From: Chitinophaga sp. Ak27 | GTDB lineage: Bacteria > Bacteroidota > Bacteroidia > Chitinophagales > Chitinophagaceae | Assembly: GCF_012726295.1 (NCBI RefSeq) | Contig: NZ_JABAOB010000012.1 | Location: 214,141-278,140, forward strand | DNA length: 64,000 bases | Reading direction: 5' to 3' | Shown here: positions 52,201 to 60,865 of the stretch, one piece after another | Layout: each line of letters begins with the position of its first letter | Numbering within the stretch: the stretch's first letter is position 1 | Position numbers and translations under genes: made by a program | Notes under the pieces: model-generated | Seen by the model: the letters and a program-made list of their open reading frames with translations, nothing else | Databases searched by the model: none | What the model was told of the DNA's origin: nothing

Positions 52201-53868
52201 GATGTCCTGCAGATCCGGCTGTTGCGACAATAACTCACAAATAGCGATCAAGGCATGAATGCCGTTGGCATCTGCCGGAATAGTCATCCCGATTTTCTCG
52301 GCGATGACGGCCGCTGATTGTTGCAATGATGTTAAGGCTATAATGGCTGTGTGCAACGCCTCCGTTAACGCCACCTGTTCATGCGGCAATAGTACGGTCA
52401 ACCCGCTGCCTTTAAACGTCAGGGAAGCAGGTACACCGGTTTCCTGCAAACAGGCCTGTATACGCGCTGCCATAGCAGTAGCCCGGTTCATGGTCATGGC
52501 ATCCCATTGAACAATATCAGGTAAGTCGAGCCGCGGAATAGCAATACCGGCCGTCATTTCGTTTAACCGTAACAGGTGTCCTATTACCTGGTGCACTGTC
52601 AGGCCACTTTTCTCGATAGTTCCATTTACCGACAGGCAATAATCATTCAGTGTTTTTTTACAGTCGGCCAGTAATAATACTTCTTCCTGTAATTTTTGGA
52701 TATTGGGACGCCCCAGCTCCAGCACCCGCCGGAGTTCCTGGTGCAGTTCTTTCTTATTGGCTTTGTGGCTATGTAGTTCCAGGCAGGCCTCTCCCAGCTG
52801 GATATTATCAAGCCGGCGCTTTACCACTTCCAAGGCTGCCAGCTTTTCGGCAACAAACAGCACTTTCTTTCCCCGCCCAATGGCGTCGGCAATAATATTG
52901 GTAATGGTTTGAGATTTACCGGTGCCCGGAGGTCCCTGTATCACCAGGTTACGCCCCTCCTGTACGGCCAGCATGGCCATAATCTGCGAGCTATCTGCAT
53001 CCACTACCTGGTACAGCTCGTGCGCGAAGGTATCATGATCGATAAATGCGTCTTCCGGTATGGCCGGCCTGTCGTCTGAAAATCCGCTACCAAAAAGGCT
53101 TTGAATAATAGGATGGGTAAGTATATCGTTATCCTGCTGCCATTTGGCAGTGTCCAGGTCATTATAGATCATGAATTTGCCGAAGGAGAAAAAGCCCAGC
53201 TCTATGGCATCCGGCACTACTTTCCACCCTGGCATTCCTACGATGGCGGCGGTAACAGCCGCGAAGTAAGCATTTATATCAAAGTCTTCCGTGTCCGGCA
53301 AATCTGGAATATCAATGTTGAAATCGGCCTTCATTTTTGCCTGCAGGGAAATATTGGCGCCTACCTCTTCCAGCGAGTATTTCAACCGGAAGCGCTCCCG
53401 CGCACTGGAACGGTCCAGCAATACCGGCACCATGATCAGCGGCGCCTGCCTTACTTCTTCCCGCTCGCTTTCTTCATACCAATGCAGCATGCCCAGGGAA
53501 ATATACAAGATGTTGGCGCCCGTTTCTTCTATGCTCATGCGGGCGGCATAGTAGGTGTTCAATAGTTTGGTATGCAGATTTACCTGGGTTTCATTCGTCT
53601 GTAAACGGGTATCTGTATACGCATCTTTCGACACCACCGGGTCGTTATACTCTACTGCTTCCTCTTCCTGCTTCTTTTCAGGACGTCCGAGGAAGGACAT
53701 AGTTTTATTCTCCCGCACCAATATCTCATAAACGGCGGCAGATTGTTCTTCTACAATATGCAATCCCTTACCACTGGTCTGTCGGTAATTCAACAATGGA
53801 TTTCTGAGCCCCAAATCCAGCAACTCCTTACGGGATGACTCAAGCCTGGTTAATATGGATGCGATCAT
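49234..53868 (-). CDS. DUF4011 / SF1 helicase / Vsr-like endonuclease / DUF3320 protein (Hhe-like)
   Basis: A 1544-residue multidomain protein. The DUF4011 region (about 1-280) begins IASILTRLESSRKELLDLGLRNPLLNY. A superfamily-1 DNA2/NAM7-type helicase is split: Walker A GPPGTGKSQT (K318) and Walker B DEAS (D938-E939), with later motifs at RWHYRSRHE, ENVQGDERDVIF and NVLITRAKSR. A Vsr/MTES_1575-type restriction endonuclease fold follows (about 1228-1318), with IDMA, catalytic-type E1276 and D1278 in GIECDGAAYHS, and GWKIHRVWSTDWF. A DUF3320 domain ends it. I chose the ATG at 53868, where DUF4011 starts; 34 upstream in-frame residues are hydrophobic and lie over a TATATTTG promoter box. This domain order matches, from memory, the single-gene Hhe anti-phage system. 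No phage or plasmid genes are beside it. Confidence 0.9.
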   Translation of the reverse strand: MIASILTRLESSRKELLDLGLRNPLLNYRQTSGKGLHIVEEQSAAVYEILVRENKTMSFLGRPEKKQEEEAVEYNDPVVSKDAYTDTRLQTNETQVNLHTKLLNTYYAARMSIEETGANILYISLGMLHWYEESEREEVRQAPLIMVPVLLDRSSARERFRLKYSLEEVGANISLQAKMKADFNIDIPDLPDTEDFDINAYFAAVTAAIVGMPGWKVVPDAIELGFFSFGKFMIYNDLDTAKWQQDNDILTHPIIQSLFGSGFSDDRPAIPEDAFIDHDTFAHELYQVVDADSSQIMAMLAVQEGRNLVIQGPPGTGKSQTITNIIADAIGRGKKVLFVAEKLAALEVVKRRLDNIQLGEACLELHSHKANKKELHQELRRVLELGRPNIQKLQEEVLLLADCKKTLNDYCLSVNGTIEKSGLTVHQVIGHLLRLNEMTAGIAIPRLDLPDIVQWDAMTMNRATAMAARIQACLQETGVPASLTFKGSGLTVLLPHEQVALTEALHTAIIALTSLQQSAAVIAEKIGMTIPADANGIHALIAICELLSQQPDLQDIAVDHHAWLQQRQDIADWLAAGAAATEVQEQYQEIFIPEAWEQNVMEIRQDLLAHGEKWYKFLIGAYKRSNRQLAALCKDPLPKDNEEKLRYVAAIMEYRRHDTILKEHAALGSALFGSRWQKSHTDWNALQEATRYITEMHQRIAAGTWPAVIISYLREHKEAAAALADKALLLRLLEEQQAHCTAVLQRLQMNEYHYPVAFEAQQTLLQKWSDRLPEIHHLISWNNIAETAIGEKLECLVTPVVEWAGASQWLKTALQKTWYEYLVETAIKSQPALRKFERGGHEELVEQFRKLDVLNLQYNRARAALQHWEQMPRMDAGGQVNILRTEFNKKARHMPIRKLMQEAGFAIQAVKPVFMMSPLSIANFLPPATLEFDLVIFDEASQVKPVEALGAILRGKQLVVVGDNKQLPPTSFFDSLTKETDDEDNVTADMQSILGLCDAQGAPQRMLRWHYRSRHESLITLSNHEFYENKLVIFPSPGSKEQKGLVFHYLADTAYDRGKTRTNPKEAEIVADAVMEHARKHPALSLGVVAFSTSQRQAISDALELRRRQSPELESFFSGHADEPFFVKNLENVQGDERDVIFISIGYGRTEEGYVAMSFGPLNNEGGERRLNVLITRAKSRCEVFTNITADDIDLNKSKSYGIQSLKNFLYFAQHGRLYMTAETGLPADSPFEENVAAKLEALGYAVRKQVGSKGFYIDMAIVDPAYPGRYVLGIECDGAAYHSARSARDRDRLRQQVLEAMGWKIHRVWSTDWFRDPERELKRLVTAIEKAKTGYATSDTDTIEAVNDAPPTIMREAVEIVDEEVPAYETAVLPEEIKEQEFHLSPIGKLCDWIEQVVVVESPVHFDEVARRMIEAAGITRVGPRIREILRHAVRHSDASKRIKIKGQFLWNTALPAPVVRNRSQLPASARKINYIAVEEIGVALEKVVKDAVAIQREDAVPCIAKMFGYSRVTEEMREEILKAIDINVEGRRVQQEGELLKA

Positions 53869-53891
53869 AATAACAATAATGATAAAGGCTA

Positions 53892-53899
53892 CAAATATA
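53892..53899 (-). promoter_or_regulatory. -7 promoter box for the helicase-nuclease gene
   Basis: On the minus strand this reads TATATTTG, an exact match to TAnnTTTG. It is 24 bp before the chosen ATG and inside the alternative N-terminal extension, which argues for the shorter protein. No TTG at -33 was found. Confidence 0.4.
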
Positions 53900-54047
53900 A
53901 TTTTAATAAACGGTGAAGCAGGGAATGAAGTATATAAAACAAGGAAATTCCCTTTTTTCCGGGAATTCACAGCTGTTCCATCTCTGATATATAGTTATAT
54001 TTACCCCCGAAACCAAACCCCGTCCTGCGGTTCAGGACATTACCTAT

Positions 54048-54467
54048 ATGAATACAAGATCTATCATTTCGCTTTCTTCTTTTGTACTGCTGGTGTTTGT
54101 TGGCCTGATCATCCTGGGATTATGGGGCTGTCCCCAATACAAGGTATACTCCCAACGCATGGAAGGAGAAGCCCTGCTGGCGCATGCCCAGGCATCCAAG
54201 GAAGTAGCCGTGGCCGAGGCCCGCGCTAAAATGGAAAGTGCAGCAATGCTGGCTGCCGCCGATACCATCCGCGCACATGGCGTGGCCCGCTCCAACCAGA
54301 TCATAGGCGAGTCGTTGCGCAACAACGAAGCATACCTGCATTGGCTGTGGATAGATAACATCGATAAAAATCCACAAGCGGTAATCTATGTACCTACGGA
54401 AGCCAACCTTCCTATCCTGGAAGCCGGCCGCAGGCCGTGGTTGAGAGATACTACCGGCAGAAAATAA
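54048..54467 (+). CDS. Small membrane protein resembling the C-terminal part of SPFH/prohibitin-type proteins
   Basis: A 139-residue protein with one N-terminal transmembrane helix (about 9-27). A charged, Ala-rich coiled coil follows (about 40-95; GEALLAHAQASKEVAVAEARAKMESA), then a conserved-looking end with NNEAYLHWLWIDNI and VIYVPTEANLPILEAGR. The coiled coil and the final VIYVPT-E-LPI phrase look like the tail of band-7/SPFH membrane proteins, but the SPFH domain itself is absent. Function is unknown. It is transcribed alone, divergently from the helicase gene, and shares a bidirectional terminator with the next gene. Confidence 0.7.
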   Translation: MNTRSIISLSSFVLLVFVGLIILGLWGCPQYKVYSQRMEGEALLAHAQASKEVAVAEARAKMESAAMLAAADTIRAHGVARSNQIIGESLRNNEAYLHWLWIDNIDKNPQAVIYVPTEANLPILEAGRRPWLRDTTGRK

Positions 54468-54469
54468 AA

Positions 54470-54496
54470 AAAGGACCAGGTAAAACCCGGTCCTTT
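54470..54496. terminator. Bidirectional terminator
   Basis: An 8-bp stem (54470-54477 with 54489-54496) continues through an A-C mismatch into GGT/ACC around a 3-nt loop. A-rich sequence before it serves as T-run for the minus-strand gene, and it also follows the plus-strand gene by 3 bp. Confidence 0.8.
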
Positions 54497-54514
54497 CCTA
54501 CACTTGTAAATTTA

Positions 54515-56368
54515 TCAATACCGCAATAAAGCCAGCTTGCCATCCATGGTGCTGAACAGCATTTGTTTGTCACCTGCTGCCAGCACCTGGTTGACCAGGC
54601 AGTTGGATATTTTATACTTCCATAACAGGGAATGATCGCCCCGGTTAATCGTATATATTACCCCGGAGTGAGTAGGTATATAAATTACCTCCCCCCACGC
54701 CACTGGCGCCGCCGGATCCAACTCGTAGCCCATTTCCACCGGCGACCGCCACAACAGCTGCATGGTATCTGCATTTGTGGCCACGCCATACAACTGCCCA
54801 TCCATCGTTTTAATGAATACCTCACTGCTATCGGCCGAAAGTCCCAGAGACTCCCGCATCCTGACACCCGGCAGTGATTTTCGCCAGATCACCGCGCCTG
54901 TAGTTGCATTAAAGGCAGTCATATAACGATCCGGCGCCACGATAAATATCTTATTATCTGCCCCCACCGGCCAGCAGGCTGCCGGAGAAAACATGCGGTT
55001 TGCGGCCCCATTATTCCATTTCCATTTCAAAGCGCCGGTATGCGTATCCAGGGCATAGAAATCATTACCCCAGCTGCCGAAATAAATATTTCCCCCGTAA
55101 AAAAGCGGCTTGTCCTCTACAAATCCATTTACACCGGTAAATTCCCATAATAATTTTCCTGTAGAGAGATCAATGGCCCGGAAATGCCCATCAGACGCGC
55201 CGGTATATGCCACGCCGTCAACGATTTGCGCACTGGCCACCACCGGCTTACCGGTTTCAAAACGCCACACGGGCTTACCGGTAGCGGCATTGAGGCAATA
55301 AATAAAACGATCGGAAGAACCTACTACTACCCTATCTCCTGAAACGGCCGGTGTAGCATATATCTTTCCCTTCGTGACAAAGGTCCATTGCTTTTTTCCA
55401 TCCTTCAATCGCAGCGCATACACCTCGCCGGCGGTATTGGTGGATATCACCTGGTCCTGGTACAAGGCCATCCCCGATCCAATATCACTGTTGTCCTGGT
55501 ATACCCACGCTGCCTTCACAGCAGGAAATGAGTCGTTCATCGCAAAAGAAGGTCGCGGGAATGCATGGGTAACGCCCGCAGAATGTCCAGCCATCGGAAT
55601 GTTCGCCCATGCCCGGTTCTTTTCTACCAGAGGAGTACGCTCCTCAAACTGTGCTTTTCCACTGCCGATAGTAACGATATTGTATCCGCCAATACTGTCT
55701 TTCGCCCGCAGATTGGAGCGGCACATCACGCCAGGTATCTCCTCAAAATCAAATACCCGGTTAGCATGACCATGGCCGCATAAAATCAGCTGTATATTGT
55801 GCTGCTTCAGCCGGTCGATCGCTTCATACCAGTTATTCAGATCTGCATTTTGTGGATAGTGATTGATATAAATGAGTGGTGTACGCTTGTCTATGCCTTT
55901 TAATGTCTTATCCAGCCACACAATATTCTCCCGCGGCACCTGCCCGGGGCCCATCCGCATGTTAGGTCCGCAGTTAGTCCCCAGGAAACGATAACCGCCA
56001 TAACTAAACGAAAATGTTTCGCTGCCAAACACCTTACGAAAGGTGTTGCCACCGCTCTCCGACCACTTGGTATCATGATTACCCGGGATAATATACCAGG
56101 GCTTCTGCAGCCCGTCCAACACAGCTTTGGCCTGTTGCAGTTCTGCGTCGGCGCCAAATTCCGTAATGTCGCCCGAAATGATCACGAATGCCAGGTCCGG
56201 CTGGCTGTTGATATCCGCCACGGTGCGTTGCAAGTCTTCCAGTGCGTGGTCACTACCCACGTGTGTATCAGATACTTCGGCAAACTTAAAAGCTGTCTGG
56301 GCATCCGCCACAGGCGCCATGGTAGCCAATAATATGCTACCCGCCAATAACATCAAATAAAACTTCAT
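54515..56368 (-). CDS. Secreted calcineurin-like metallophosphoesterase fused to a PQQ-type beta-propeller
   Basis: A 617-residue exported protein with a signal peptide ending PVADAQ. The metallophosphoesterase domain (about 25-270) has all five metal motifs: EVSDTHVG, ISGDITEFG, PGNHDTKW, INHYP and CGHGHANR. A PQQ/BamB-like propeller fills the rest (about 290-617), with blades such as VYALRLKDGKKQWTF, IYCLNAATGKPVWRFETG and FYALDTHTGALKWKW. The propeller may bind substrate or a partner; no evidence for a PQQ cofactor is visible. The substrate could be a phosphodiester or cyclic nucleotide, but it is not identifiable. It stands alone. Confidence 0.92.
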   Translation of the reverse strand: MKFYLMLLAGSILLATMAPVADAQTAFKFAEVSDTHVGSDHALEDLQRTVADINSQPDLAFVIISGDITEFGADAELQQAKAVLDGLQKPWYIIPGNHDTKWSESGGNTFRKVFGSETFSFSYGGYRFLGTNCGPNMRMGPGQVPRENIVWLDKTLKGIDKRTPLIYINHYPQNADLNNWYEAIDRLKQHNIQLILCGHGHANRVFDFEEIPGVMCRSNLRAKDSIGGYNIVTIGSGKAQFEERTPLVEKNRAWANIPMAGHSAGVTHAFPRPSFAMNDSFPAVKAAWVYQDNSDIGSGMALYQDQVISTNTAGEVYALRLKDGKKQWTFVTKGKIYATPAVSGDRVVVGSSDRFIYCLNAATGKPVWRFETGKPVVASAQIVDGVAYTGASDGHFRAIDLSTGKLLWEFTGVNGFVEDKPLFYGGNIYFGSWGNDFYALDTHTGALKWKWNNGAANRMFSPAACWPVGADNKIFIVAPDRYMTAFNATTGAVIWRKSLPGVRMRESLGLSADSSEVFIKTMDGQLYGVATNADTMQLLWRSPVEMGYELDPAAPVAWGEVIYIPTHSGVIYTINRGDHSLLWKYKISNCLVNQVLAAGDKQMLFSTMDGKLALLRY

Positions 56369-56596
56369 GCGTTGTTTTTATTTATTGCCAATTAGAACTT
56401 TATGCGGACCTGCACATGCAGTAAAATACAAAAAAAAGATAAGTTGTATTCATTACGTTCTTTCCGGAAATATTTACCTTTCCGCAAATCTGCACTGAAA
56501 TCCCGCGAATTTTATCCCAATCCGGACGAATACAAATAACCACTTGCCTCCTCTCTATTTTGCTTATTTTCGGCAGACTATAACGCTCCAGAGGAA

Positions 56597-58108
56597 ATGA
56601 AAAAATCTTTCTTATTATACACAATACTCATCTTGTCTATGACTGTATGCGCTCAAAACAACAGCAGGGATGCACGCTATAAAAAGTACACCGGGAAGTA
56701 CGGCGACAACTCAGGCATCTGCCTATTTGAAGACGGCCAGTTCCTGATGTATGGTTATGCAACGATGGTATTTGGTACTTACAGGTTTGAAAAAGATTAC
56801 CTTCTTTTCACGCCCGATAAACCTGATATCTACGAGGTATATGCCCATCAGCACCCTAACTACGGTGATAGCGTACGAATTAATTTTGTAGGCTTCCAGC
56901 AGGGCAAAACCTTTTTGCAATTTGATAATGATATAGCCCACCCGGTGTTTAATGAAAATGCCAATTGCTTTGACCCACCTTATGTTTATGAAGCAGCCAG
57001 GGCGCCACGCACCTTTACACTGGCAGCCATTCTGCCCGAAGCCCGTTGGAATAAGGAAGATGCAGGTATTGCATGGACCTACCAGGTAAATAAAGAGTTC
57101 AACGATTTTATTTTTGTTCACAACGAACCTAAACGGCAATATGAAGATTTTAGCGGCATGGTGAGAAAAAACGAAGATGGTGAGACGTTACAACTATCTA
57201 ATTACGGTGGAAAAGAAGGATATCAGAAAAACGAACCAGCCGATAACGATGAATGGCAACGCGTTCTTGCTATGAAGCAGGAATATGAAGCGTCAAAGCA
57301 GGGAAATGCAGACACCGGTTATGCCAACAGGCATTATCACGCTTTCCCCGAAGTAGATCTGGCGAATTATGCTTTCGATCCCGCTTCCAACCAATACATC
57401 AGCAAGCAGGCGGCCGATAATGAGCAATACTTCCGGAGTAATCAATATAACGACGACCGTTACCTGCGCAAATACGTAAAGATCCAGCCTGTAACGAAGC
57501 GCGATAATGAATTTGATGCCCGCAAAGCGGCCCAGGGAAGCATATTTTATACCGTTTGTGGCGAGGGATCAGAAAAATCATATCACTATAATGGCTATAT
57601 TAAATACGAAGATGCCACGGCGGATGCAGCACCGATTGCGACCACTGCGCCAGCCCCCATGATAACGACAGATAATCCTCATAAAGTGGATGATACGCAT
57701 TCGGCACCAGGTAATAACAATACGCCCAACTACGCTAACTTTAAACCATTTCCTGTTAACCGCGAGGATGGATTTTATGTAGTGCAGAATGCCAACTACC
57801 AGGACTATAGTAAAACGATACTGGCTAAAATGCCATTTCTTACTAAAAAAGATATAACATCCGCAAACGCCAGAACAAATGATGATGGCCAGTCGGTTAT
57901 AGATATCAAATTTAGCGACACCGGGAGAAGCAAATTAACCACCATCACTGCGGCTAATACCGGTAAACCCATCGCAGTGGTAGTAGGGAAAAAAGTTATC
58001 ACCATGCCGGTTGTCCGGGAACCCATTACAGGAGGGGAAATACAGATAGCAGGAGGCTTTACGCTGAAGGAAGTGACCAACATTGCGAAACAGTTACAAC
58101 AAAAGTAA
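56597..58108 (+). CDS. Secreted protein with a C-terminal SecD P1-head-like domain
   Basis: A 503-residue exported protein with a signal peptide or lipoprotein leader (LSMTVCAQN; cysteine 18, though the -1 Val is poor for a lipobox). The N-terminal part (about 25-200) is beta-rich and unrecognised; the middle is Asn/Asp/Tyr-rich. Residues 410-500 resemble the periplasmic head (P1) of the SecD translocase subunit: DITSANARTNDDGQSVIDIKF, GRSKLTTITAANTGKPIAVVV and ITGGEIQIAGGFTLKEVTNIAKQL. In SecDF this head contacts the emerging preprotein. No transmembrane SecD parts are present here. Function unknown. Confidence 0.75.
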   Translation: MKKSFLLYTILILSMTVCAQNNSRDARYKKYTGKYGDNSGICLFEDGQFLMYGYATMVFGTYRFEKDYLLFTPDKPDIYEVYAHQHPNYGDSVRINFVGFQQGKTFLQFDNDIAHPVFNENANCFDPPYVYEAARAPRTFTLAAILPEARWNKEDAGIAWTYQVNKEFNDFIFVHNEPKRQYEDFSGMVRKNEDGETLQLSNYGGKEGYQKNEPADNDEWQRVLAMKQEYEASKQGNADTGYANRHYHAFPEVDLANYAFDPASNQYISKQAADNEQYFRSNQYNDDRYLRKYVKIQPVTKRDNEFDARKAAQGSIFYTVCGEGSEKSYHYNGYIKYEDATADAAPIATTAPAPMITTDNPHKVDDTHSAPGNNNTPNYANFKPFPVNREDGFYVVQNANYQDYSKTILAKMPFLTKKDITSANARTNDDGQSVIDIKFSDTGRSKLTTITAANTGKPIAVVVGKKVITMPVVREPITGGEIQIAGGFTLKEVTNIAKQLQQK

Positions 58109-58156
58109 CGGACTTATAGAACTTCCGGCCGTATATTACATCTAAAAAACAACCTC

Positions 58157-58657
58157 ATGTTACCATCTCACAGACAAAGTTTATGGAGACAATTTGGCGG
58201 CAGCATTGATATGCTGGTCAACGCTATTTCCGCGTATCCTGAAAATCTTTGGTACCAGGAGAAAAAGTTTTTCTATATCTCCTATCATGTAGCTATTTTC
58301 CTGGATTACTACCTCACCATTCCCGCAGCACCCCTCTCCGCCCCGCTTTCATTTACGCTTAGCGATGATATCCCGGCCGACGGCATCGACGATATTGTTC
58401 CGGACAAAATTTACAGTAAAGAGGAGATATTGACCTGGCTACAGGCAAGCAGAAAAAAATGCCATGACCTCATCATCCATATGACGGAAACCGGTTTCAA
58501 TGAACCATGGGTAGAAATAGACGGGGACAAAGTGATGCCGGTCTTTGAACTATTCTTATACAATATGCGTCATGTACAACATCATGCTGCACAACTGAAT
58601 ATGCTACTCAGAAAAGATACCGGCGATGCGCCCCATTGGGTAAGGGCGGCCAGGTAA
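58157..58657 (+). CDS. DinB-family protein
   Basis: A 166-residue four-helix bundle protein of the DinB/YfiT-like group. The helices carry the metal-type histidines: YISYHVAIFLDYYL in helix 2 and LYNMRHVQHHAAQLNMLLR near the end. Such proteins bind a divalent metal and some are thiol transferases, but most are uncharacterised. It lies 48 bp after the SecD-head-like gene and may share its transcript. Confidence 0.85.
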   Translation: MLPSHRQSLWRQFGGSIDMLVNAISAYPENLWYQEKKFFYISYHVAIFLDYYLTIPAAPLSAPLSFTLSDDIPADGIDDIVPDKIYSKEEILTWLQASRKKCHDLIIHMTETGFNEPWVEIDGDKVMPVFELFLYNMRHVQHHAAQLNMLLRKDTGDAPHWVRAAR

Positions 58658-58753
58658 AGAAAAGAGGGCATTTTACAAAAATTTATTCCGTACATTGGGC
58701 GCCGTACCATTTGTGAAATAATAGTGTAACCCATCACTTAAACCTCACATATC

Positions 58754-60073
58754 ATGACCCTCACGCACAAAATGCCCACGGTTTGTCTGGCACTAACAAG
58801 TGCCGCACTTTTTTCATTTTGCAGTAAACAAGCACTTACCCAGATCAATGGTCAGCAGAGCATGCTGGCTTCAAACAAAACAACCACCGCGGCCCAGATC
58901 CTGAGCAGCACCTGGGAAACGGTAACAGATGGCAGCTCATTGACGGATTATACCCGTTTCGAATCAGAATGGAATTATCTCTATCCCTGGGGATCCGATC
59001 ACAATGGAACGGCCCGTATGTACGGAAGCAGCACGGATCATAGCCAGATCTACCTGAACGGCGATGGCTCCCTGACACTCAAGGCTACATATCAGCCCGA
59101 CAGTCTTCCCAGTAATAAAGATCCGTACCTCCCGATTCACTATCACTCAGGTACCATTTATTCTAAGCACCAGGTACTGATCGATTCTATCTACCCTTAC
59201 TGGGAGATCAGCGTAGACCTTCAGGCGCCCACGGCTTTGGGCACCTGGCCTGCGTTCTGGATTACAGCTGTAAATAGCTGGCCGCCCGAAAGTGATATCG
59301 TGGAAGTGAAAGGCAGTACGTCCATCTGGCAAAATACCTACGATGGCAACTGGCAAACCAAGTTAACTACTGTCAACAATGCAGCCACTACCTGGCATCA
59401 TTATAAAGCAGTATATAACCGGTTAAAGAATACCAATGGGTCCTGGTCCAATAGTGTAGAATGCCAGTACTTCATCGATGGCATATTGACGGCTACGCAT
59501 GTGGGGAATAATTTTGCGAATGCCCCATACTGGCTCATTATTGATCTGCAGATGGAGGGCGCCAGCGGTAACCCCGGTCCGCAAACAGCTACCTATTTCA
59601 AAGTGAAGAACGTGATAATGCGCAAAGGTAAAACCCCCTTCGATCCCAACGCTTCTTATAAACTGGTAAACGTAAACAGTGGGCAGGTACTGGCAGTGCC
59701 AAGCGCTTCTACTACCCAGGGAGTAACCCTCATTCAGTGGCCCTGGCTGGGAGGCACAGAGCAACAATGGCAGATCGGCGATCAGGGCAGCGGCTACTAT
59801 GTATTAACCAATCGCAACAGCGGACAACTGGTAGATGTTAAAAATGCTTCCACTACACAGGGCGCTGCTATCATACAGTGGCCGTCTACCGGTGGCAATA
59901 ACCAAATTTGGCAGATATCGAGAGTCGGAAATGGGATTTACAACTTCAAAAATCGCAATAGCGGATTAACATTGGATATGGCCAATGCTTCCAAAGTGCA
60001 GGGCGATACGGCCATTCAATGGCCTTATCAGTCTGGCGCCAATCAGCAATGGCAGATTATCAGTCAGCAGTAA
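58754..60073 (+). CDS. GH16 endo-beta-glucanase-type lipoprotein with ricin-type lectin domain
   Basis: A 439-residue surface lipoprotein. The lipobox FSFC gives lipid attachment at C23. The GH16 catalytic domain (about 60-290) has the signature E179-S-D181-I-V-E184, in which E179 is the nucleophile and E184 the acid/base. The C-terminal 145 residues are a ricin-type beta-trefoil with three QxW repeats (QQWQIG, QIWQIS, QQWQII), a carbohydrate-binding module. GH16 includes laminarinases, lichenases, agarases and others; the specificity is not clear. It stands alone and is followed by a hairpin. Confidence 0.92.
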   Translation: MTLTHKMPTVCLALTSAALFSFCSKQALTQINGQQSMLASNKTTTAAQILSSTWETVTDGSSLTDYTRFESEWNYLYPWGSDHNGTARMYGSSTDHSQIYLNGDGSLTLKATYQPDSLPSNKDPYLPIHYHSGTIYSKHQVLIDSIYPYWEISVDLQAPTALGTWPAFWITAVNSWPPESDIVEVKGSTSIWQNTYDGNWQTKLTTVNNAATTWHHYKAVYNRLKNTNGSWSNSVECQYFIDGILTATHVGNNFANAPYWLIIDLQMEGASGNPGPQTATYFKVKNVIMRKGKTPFDPNASYKLVNVNSGQVLAVPSASTTQGVTLIQWPWLGGTEQQWQIGDQGSGYYVLTNRNSGQLVDVKNASTTQGAAIIQWPSTGGNNQIWQISRVGNGIYNFKNRNSGLTLDMANASKVQGDTAIQWPYQSGANQQWQIISQQ

Positions 60074-60101
60074 TATGATTGCAATTGGCATGTAAAAATC
60101 C

Positions 60102-60122
60102 GCCGCCTCAAATTGAGGCGGC
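60102..60122 (+). terminator. Hairpin after the GH16 gene
   Basis: An 8-bp G/C-rich stem (60102-60109 with 60115-60122) encloses a 5-nt loop, 28 bp after the stop. The T-rich stretch after it is imperfect, so termination is likely but not certain. Confidence 0.6.
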
Positions 60123-60230
60123 CGGTTGTTTGTCAAATTTTTATAACTGGTAACATTAACGACTAAACGAAAATAAATAGAAGGCAGTCATAATATTACC
60201 AGACATCCATGCAGTCATGAGACGTATTTT

Positions 60231-60261
60231 TTGACTAAAAAACTTAAACATTTTGTATAAT
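60231..60261 (+). promoter_or_regulatory. Sigma-70-like promoter candidate for the VOC gene
   Basis: TTGACT (60231-60236) and TATAAT (60256-60261) are separated by 19 bp, 16 bp ahead of the ATG. This resembles an enterobacterial promoter rather than the usual Bacteroidota form, so it may be coincidence in an A/T-rich stretch. Confidence 0.25.
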
Positions 60262-60277
60262 CGTAAAAGCATAAAAT

Positions 60278-60670
60278 ATGGATACAAAATTTGATGCAGG
60301 AATTAATATTGCCATAAAAATCCCAAAAAGTAAGTACGAAAAAACCGTCGCTTTTTACAAGGATATTTTGAAGCTGGAAGTGCAGGAAAAACCGATTAAT
60401 AATCCAACCGTTTCCCGAACACACGAAGTGAAATTCGGTAACAATGTTATATGGTTAGATTGCGTAGACAACTACACCCATTCCGAAACCTGGCTACAAC
60501 TGACTGTTCCTAACGTAGAAGAGGCAACAAAATATCTGCAATCGAACGGGGTAGAAACCTGTGACGAAATTGAGGAGCTTCCTGAAAACATGCATTGGAT
60601 TACTGACCCTGCAGGCACAGTATTTAATTTACAGCAGAATGTGCGGCTGAAAAGCGAATATGAACAGTGA
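60278..60670 (+). CDS. VOC-family (glyoxalase/bleomycin-resistance-like) protein
   Basis: A 130-residue protein with the paired beta-alpha-beta-beta-beta modules of the vicinal-oxygen-chelate fold: DAGINIAIKIPKSKYEKTVAFYKDILKLEV at the start and LQLTVPNVEEATKYLQSNGV midway, ending HWITDPAGTVFNLQQ. The exact reaction is unknown; the group includes glyoxalases, dioxygenases and resistance proteins. The gene is more A/T-rich than its neighbours and stands alone, which could reflect transfer. Confidence 0.85.
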   Translation: MDTKFDAGINIAIKIPKSKYEKTVAFYKDILKLEVQEKPINNPTVSRTHEVKFGNNVIWLDCVDNYTHSETWLQLTVPNVEEATKYLQSNGVETCDEIEELPENMHWITDPAGTVFNLQQNVRLKSEYEQ

Positions 60671-60824
60671 TAGATTGCTTCACCACACTTTTTTTCTTAG
60701 CCCGGAATACGACTACCATCTCTTTTTATCATCATTCACAGCATGCAAAATTCTGAATGATTAACTACGCGCGTAAGAGGCTATTTGCATAAATAAAAAG
60801 ACTTTTTTTGAATGCGCTGCAAAT

Positions 60825-60863
60825 AAAAAAGACAAGCTGAAACTGATTCAACTTGTCTTTTTT
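60825..60863 (-). terminator. Terminator of tRNA-Arg
   Basis: A 12-bp stem (60825-60836 with 60852-60863) with a 15-nt part-paired loop is followed on the minus strand by T-rich sequence. It begins 2 bp past the tRNA. Confidence 0.85.
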
Positions 60864-60865
60864 CG

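Noticed and set aside
53869..53970. A 34-codon hydrophobic N-terminal extension of the helicase-nuclease
   Set aside because: DUF4011 begins right at the internal ATG (53868), a TATATTTG promoter box lies inside the extension, and a membrane anchor is not usual for the family.
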